Assembly: GCA_963712065.1 (NCBI GenBank)
Contig: CAVQGM010000002.1
Coordinates: 806,001 to 870,000, forward strand
Source: CAVQGM01 sp963712065
GTDB taxonomy: Bacteria; Actinomycetota; Acidimicrobiia; Acidimicrobiales; Acidimicrobilacustridaceae
Reading direction: 5' to 3'
DNA length: 64,000 nt
Made by a program: the position numbers and the translations under genes
Shown here: positions 60,890-64,000 of the stretch, piece by piece
Position numbering within the stretch: position 1 is the stretch's first letter
Layout: the number at the start of each line of letters is the position of its first letter
Notes under the pieces: generated by a model
Told to the model about the DNA's origin: nothing
Seen by the model: only the letters and a program-made list of their open reading frames with translations
Databases searched by the model: none

Positions 60890-62465
60890 GTGGACGACGA
60901 GCACCGCGGTCACCCCCGACCCCGACGACGCCCGGCTCCCACCTCGACGCCCTCGCCCACGCCGCCGAGCGAGCCCTCGCCGGCAACCTGGCCAAGGGGG
61001 GCGACAAGCTGGCCGCGGCAGGGCAAGCTGTTCGTGCGGGACCGCCTCGACCTGCTGCTCGACCCGGGCTCGTTCGTGGAGGACGCCCTCCTGGCCAACG
61101 CCGCCGCCGACGACCTGCCCGCCGACGGCGTGGTCACCGGCGTCGGCACCATCGACGGCCGACCGGTCGTGCGTGATGGCCAACGACCCCACCGTCAAGG
61201 CCGGCTCGTGGGGGGCGCGGACGGTCGAGAAGATCGTGCGGCTCACCGAGCGGGCGCTGCGCGACGAGATCCCGGTCGTGCTGGCTGGTCGACTCGGCCG
61301 GCGCCCGCATCACCGATCAGGTCCAGCTGTTCCCCGGGCGCCGGGGGGCGGGCCGGATCTTCTACAACCAGGTTCGGCTGTCCGGTCGGGTGCCGCAGAT
61401 CTGCTGCCTGTTCGGGCCGATCGCGGCCGGGCGGTGCCTACATCCCGTCGTTCTGCGACCTGGTGATCATGGTCGAGGGCAACGCCTCGATGTACCTGGG
61501 CTCACCCCGGATGGCCGAGATGGTGATCGGCGAGATCACCACGCTCGAGGAGATGGGCGGGGCGCGCATGCACGCCACGGTGTCGGGGTGCGGTGACAAC
61601 CTGGCCGTCGACGACGCCGACGCCATCGACCACGCCCGCGCCTACCTGACCTACTTCCCGCAGCGCTGGCGCGACGAGCCGCCGCGCTACGTGCCCGCCC
61701 CGCCGGCCCGTGACCTCGACGACACCGTCGTACCCGTCGAGGAGGCCAGGGGCTACGACATGCACGACGTCATCGACGGGCTGATCGACGCCGAGAGCTT
61801 CTTCGAGGTGAAGCCGCTGTTCGCCCCCGAGCTCATCGTGGGCCTCGGCCGACTCGACGGGGCGCCGGTGGGCATCGTGGCCAACAACCCGGCCCAGAAG
61901 GGCGGCGTGCTCTTCGTCGACTCGGCCGACAAGGCGGCCCGGTTCATCTGGTGCTGCGACGCGTTCAACATCCCGCTCGTGTTCCTCGCCGACGTGCCCG
62001 GCTTCATGGTCGGCACCCAGGTCGAGCGCGAGGGCATCATCCGCCACGGCGCCAAGATGATCACCGCCGTGTCCGAGGCAACGGTGCCCAAGGTGTCGGT
62101 CATCGTGCGCAAGGCCTACGGCGCCGGGCTGTACGCCATGTCCGGGCCGGCGTTCGAGCCCGACGCCACCATCGCCCTGCCGACGGCCAAGATCGCGGTC
62201 ATGGGCCCCGAGGCGGCGGTCAACGCCGTGTTCGCCAACCGGATCGCCGAGATCGACGACCCCGCCGAGCGGGAGGCGTTCGTCGCAGCACCAGCGCGAG
62301 GTCTACGAGGCCGACGTCGACCTGCTCCGTCTGGCGTCGGAGCTCGTCGTCGACGCGGTGGTGCCGTTCGAGGAGCTGCGCGAGGAGATCCACCGCCGGC
62401 TCACCTACGCCGCGGGCAAGTCCCGGGCCTTCAGCGACCGCCGTCACGGCGTGCCCCCGGTCTGA
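60890..62465 (+). CDS. Acyl-CoA carboxylase beta (carboxyltransferase) subunit (about seven single-base insertions)
   Basis: Carboxyltransferase of an acetyl-/propionyl-CoA-type carboxylase. The frame must be changed near 60893, 60939, 61017, 61172, 61283, 61430 and 62285; after removing seven extra bases the length is divisible by three and gives 522 residues. Recognisable parts: LVDSAGARITDQVQLFPG, YNQVRLSGRVPQICCLFGPI, AGGAYIPSFCDLVIMVEG, MYLGSPRMAEMVIGE in the N-terminal half; FIWCCDAFNIPLVFLADVPG and KVSVIVRKAYGAGLYAMSGP in the C-terminal half. Substrate not determinable. Start GTG at 60890 is tentative. Confidence 0.82.
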
Positions 62466-62472
62466 GGTCGCC

Positions 62473-62676
62473 GTGCCCCACTGCGAGGACTGCGACAAGT
62501 TCTGGAACCCGAACTCCCTGCCCCCGGACGGCACCTGCCCCACCTGCGGCAAGCTGATCGGCGACCCGCCCGAGTCGATCAAGGTGCCGTGGCACTTCTG
62601 GATCCTGATCGCCGCCACCGTGATCTACCTCGGCTGGCGGCTGATCCAGGGCATCCAGTGGCTCATCGCCCGGTAG
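62473..62676 (+). CDS. Zinc-ribbon membrane protein
   Basis: 67 residues from a GTG at 62473. CEDCDKF and CPTCGKL form a four-cysteine zinc ribbon (residues 4-30), followed by one membrane helix (FWILIAATVIYLGWRLI). No frame errors in this stretch. Function unknown; 7 bases after the carboxylase gene. Confidence 0.75.
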   Translation: MPHCEDCDKFWNPNSLPPDGTCPTCGKLIGDPPESIKVPWHFWILIAATVIYLGWRLIQGIQWLIAR

Positions 62677-62731
62677 CGCGTCGTTGGCCCACCGGCCCAC
62701 CCCCGCCGACGGCCGCCGACGGCCGTCGACG

Positions 62732-62787
62732 CCCGTTCTGGTGTGGGATCGCGTCGTCGGGGCGACCGAGACCCACACCAGAACGGG
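62732..62787. repeat. Perfect 16-bp inverted repeat
   Basis: CCCGTTCTGGTGTGGG (62732-62747) and its exact complement CCCACACCAGAACGGG (62772-62787) around a 24-base loop, between the zinc-ribbon gene and tRNA-Pro. No T tract follows. It could be a bidirectional terminator, a regulator site or a remnant of a mobile repeat. Confidence 0.85.
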
Positions 62788-62841
62788 GGCGGGTTCGGCG
62801 GCGGGGTCGACGCGAGTAGAGTCACCGGCCGACGAGAGTCA

Positions 62842-62919
62842 CGGGCTGTGGCGCAGCTTGGTTAGCGCGTCGGTCTGGGGGACCGAAGGTCGTGGGTTCG
62901 AATCCCGCCAGCCCGACCA
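62842..62919 (+). tRNA. tRNA-Pro (anticodon GGG)
   Basis: Cloverleaf: acceptor CGGGCTG/CAGCCCG, anticodon stem TCGGT/ACCGA with loop CTGGGGG (anticodon GGG), T arm CGTGGGTTCGAATCCCGC, encoded CCA at 62917-62919. TAGAGT at 62816-62821 could be its -10. Confidence 0.95.
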
Positions 62920-62927
62920 ACGAAAAT

Positions 62928-62951
62928 GGGCCCCGCCGAGAGGCGGGGCCC
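62928..62951 (+). terminator. Terminator after tRNA-Pro
   Basis: GGGCCCCGCC-GAGA-GGCGGGGCCC, a perfect 10-bp stem with a tetraloop 8 bases after the tRNA. Confidence 0.75.
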
Positions 62952-62994
62952 TGTCGCGTCAGCCTCCTGCTAACGGATTGCTAACGAAACGTGC

Positions 62995-63600
62995 TCACGG
63001 GCCGAGCAGAGCCGCCCCGAGCTTCGCCGCCGCCTCGTCCTGCATGTGCTCGGTGACGTGTTGGTACACGTCGGCGGTGATGCCGATCGAGGAGTGCCCG
63101 AGCCGTTCGCTCACGACCTTGAGCGGGACGCCGCCCTCGAGCATCAGCGTGGCCGCGGTGTGCCTCAGGTCGTGAAGCCGGATGGGGGAGAGGCCCGCGG
63201 CCTTGGCGTGCCGCTCGAACGCTTGTGACACCGTCTGAGGGTGGATGGGGGAGCCGTCCACCCTCGCGAAGACGAGGTCGTCGTCGCGGTAGCCGGAGCC
63301 GAGCGCCATCCGTTCTTCGAGCTGCTGGCGACGATGGGACCGCATCGCGGACACCGTGCCAGCGTCGAGCGCGACCGAGCGCCGCGACTTCGCCGTCTTG
63401 GGTTCTGACCACTTCACGTCGTACCCGACCGCGACGAGGGTGCGCCGCACCGAGAGCCGTCCGGCGTCGAGGTCGAGGTCGGACCACTTGAGCCCGAGCG
63501 CCTCGCCGCGGCGCAGCCCGGTGGTCAGGAGCAGAACCCACAACGCCTCGAGCCGGTCGCCCCGGACGTGAGCGAGGAGCGCCGGGCGGAGGACGAGGGT
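62995..63600 (-). pseudogene. Tyrosine integrase, N-terminal part missing
   Basis: Catalytic domain only, about 200 residues: Arg in TTGLRRGEALGLKWSD, Lys in VKWSEPKTAKSRRSV region, HDLRHTAATLML, the second His in LGHSSIGI and the nucleophile in TADVYQHV. The frame is open to 63600 but a TAG lies just upstream, and no arm-binding or SAM-like core-binding domain follows. It lies with its 3' end next to tRNA-Pro, the usual position of an island or phage integrase whose att site is the tRNA 3' end. A GCTAACG direct repeat lies between them (62969-62985). Confidence 0.75.
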
Positions 63601-63964
63601 CTACCCAAGTGCCGAGCCGGCCAGCCTCAGGGGCGCTGCCAAGATATGTGCGCCACCGCCCCCCACGTCGACCAAGCCGTGACCGCAGCGGTTCTGAACC
63701 GACTGCGCTCCCTCGACCCGGCCGAACCCGACGACTGGGCGGCACTTGATGCCGTGCTTCGTCGGCTGCCCACCGCGGACGTGCTCCCTCAGCCAACAGC
63801 AAGAGCTCGTACGGGCCGCCACCACGACGATCGTGCTCGACCCGCCTCCCGGCCGCGGGTACCGGTTCGACCCCGAGCGGCTCCGCTTCGAGTGGGTCGC
63901 ACAAGACACTGCTCCCTGCCAGGCCTCATCACCTCGTCCCGGTGGGGAGCCACACTCACCCTGA
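63601..63964 (+). pseudogene. C-terminal fragment of a probable serine recombinase
   Basis: From 63601 the plus strand reads LPKCRAGQPQGRCQDMCATA then HVDQAVTAAVLNRLRSLDPA, like the zinc-ribbon and helical part of large serine recombinases; after a one-base frame change near 63791 it goes on LSQQQELVRAATTTIVLDPP and YRFDPERLRFEWV, similar to their C-termini. The stop is near 63961. The N-terminal catalytic part is absent, being replaced at 63600 by the opposed integrase fragment. Identification is by pattern only. Confidence 0.4.
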
Positions 63965-64000
63965 GGCGGAGGCGAGACTGCGGATCTGCGCTGGACGTTC

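Overview
The window is very GC-rich, and most genes start at GTG or at ATG/GTG codons that overlap the preceding stop. Together with the 16S rRNA and the gene content (KorAB-type 2-oxoacid:ferredoxin oxidoreductase, Thermus-type isocitrate dehydrogenase, class I FbaB aldolase, TlyA/NadK/RecN cluster) this points to a high-GC actinobacterium, most likely class Acidimicrobiia. The placement is an inference and would need a 16S search.

Layout. 1-1.9 kb: pirin (cut by the window edge), an F420/flavin oxidoreductase-like protein and an EthD-like protein, all on the minus strand. 2.1-10.5 kb: a complete, tightly overlapping arginine operon argC-J-B-D-F-R-G-H behind a leaderless promoter with a candidate ArgR box. 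10.5-14 kb: thioesterase, 3-methyladenine glycosylase, NUDIX, a small membrane protein and tyrS. 14-19.6 kb: an rRNA operon (tandem promoters, 16S, tRNA-less spacer, 23S, 5S, terminator). 19.7-36.8 kb: housekeeping genes including fbaB, korAB, tlyA-nadK-recN, icd, pyrG, an ADP-ribose-type NUDIX and xerD. 36.8-45.5 kb: an accessory locus with a giant secreted RHS/YD-repeat protein, two orphan RHS tips, five small membrane proteins that could be immunity proteins, and a transposase remnant. 45.5-57 kb: dksA/traR-like, HD protein, trpS, two paralogous lipoproteins, scpA-scpB-rluB, aroH-tyrA-aroA-cmk-plsC, HD protein and ispH. 57-62.7 kb: DUF512 radical SAM protein, der, a SpoIIE-type phosphatase, an acyl-CoA carboxylase beta subunit and a zinc-ribbon protein. 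62.7-64 kb: tRNA-Pro(GGG) followed by a truncated tyrosine integrase and a fragment of what looks like a serine recombinase.

Three things stand out. First, the RHS locus has the layout of a polymorphic toxin system: one full-length gene, two displaced tips that each begin with the same 120-bp core segment, and a small hydrophobic protein overlapping or following each tip. Its signal peptide is separated from the body by a frame change at a run of eight G, which is either phase variation or a sequence error. Second, from about 57.85 kb to the end of the window, four consecutive housekeeping genes carry about 15 frame changes, nearly all single-base insertions, while most of the first 57 kb is clean; this looks like unpolished sequence near a contig end rather than biology. 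Third, many genes have a TANNNT hexamer 6-9 bases before the start codon, implying widespread leaderless transcription.

All statements come from reading the sequence; no database search was run.
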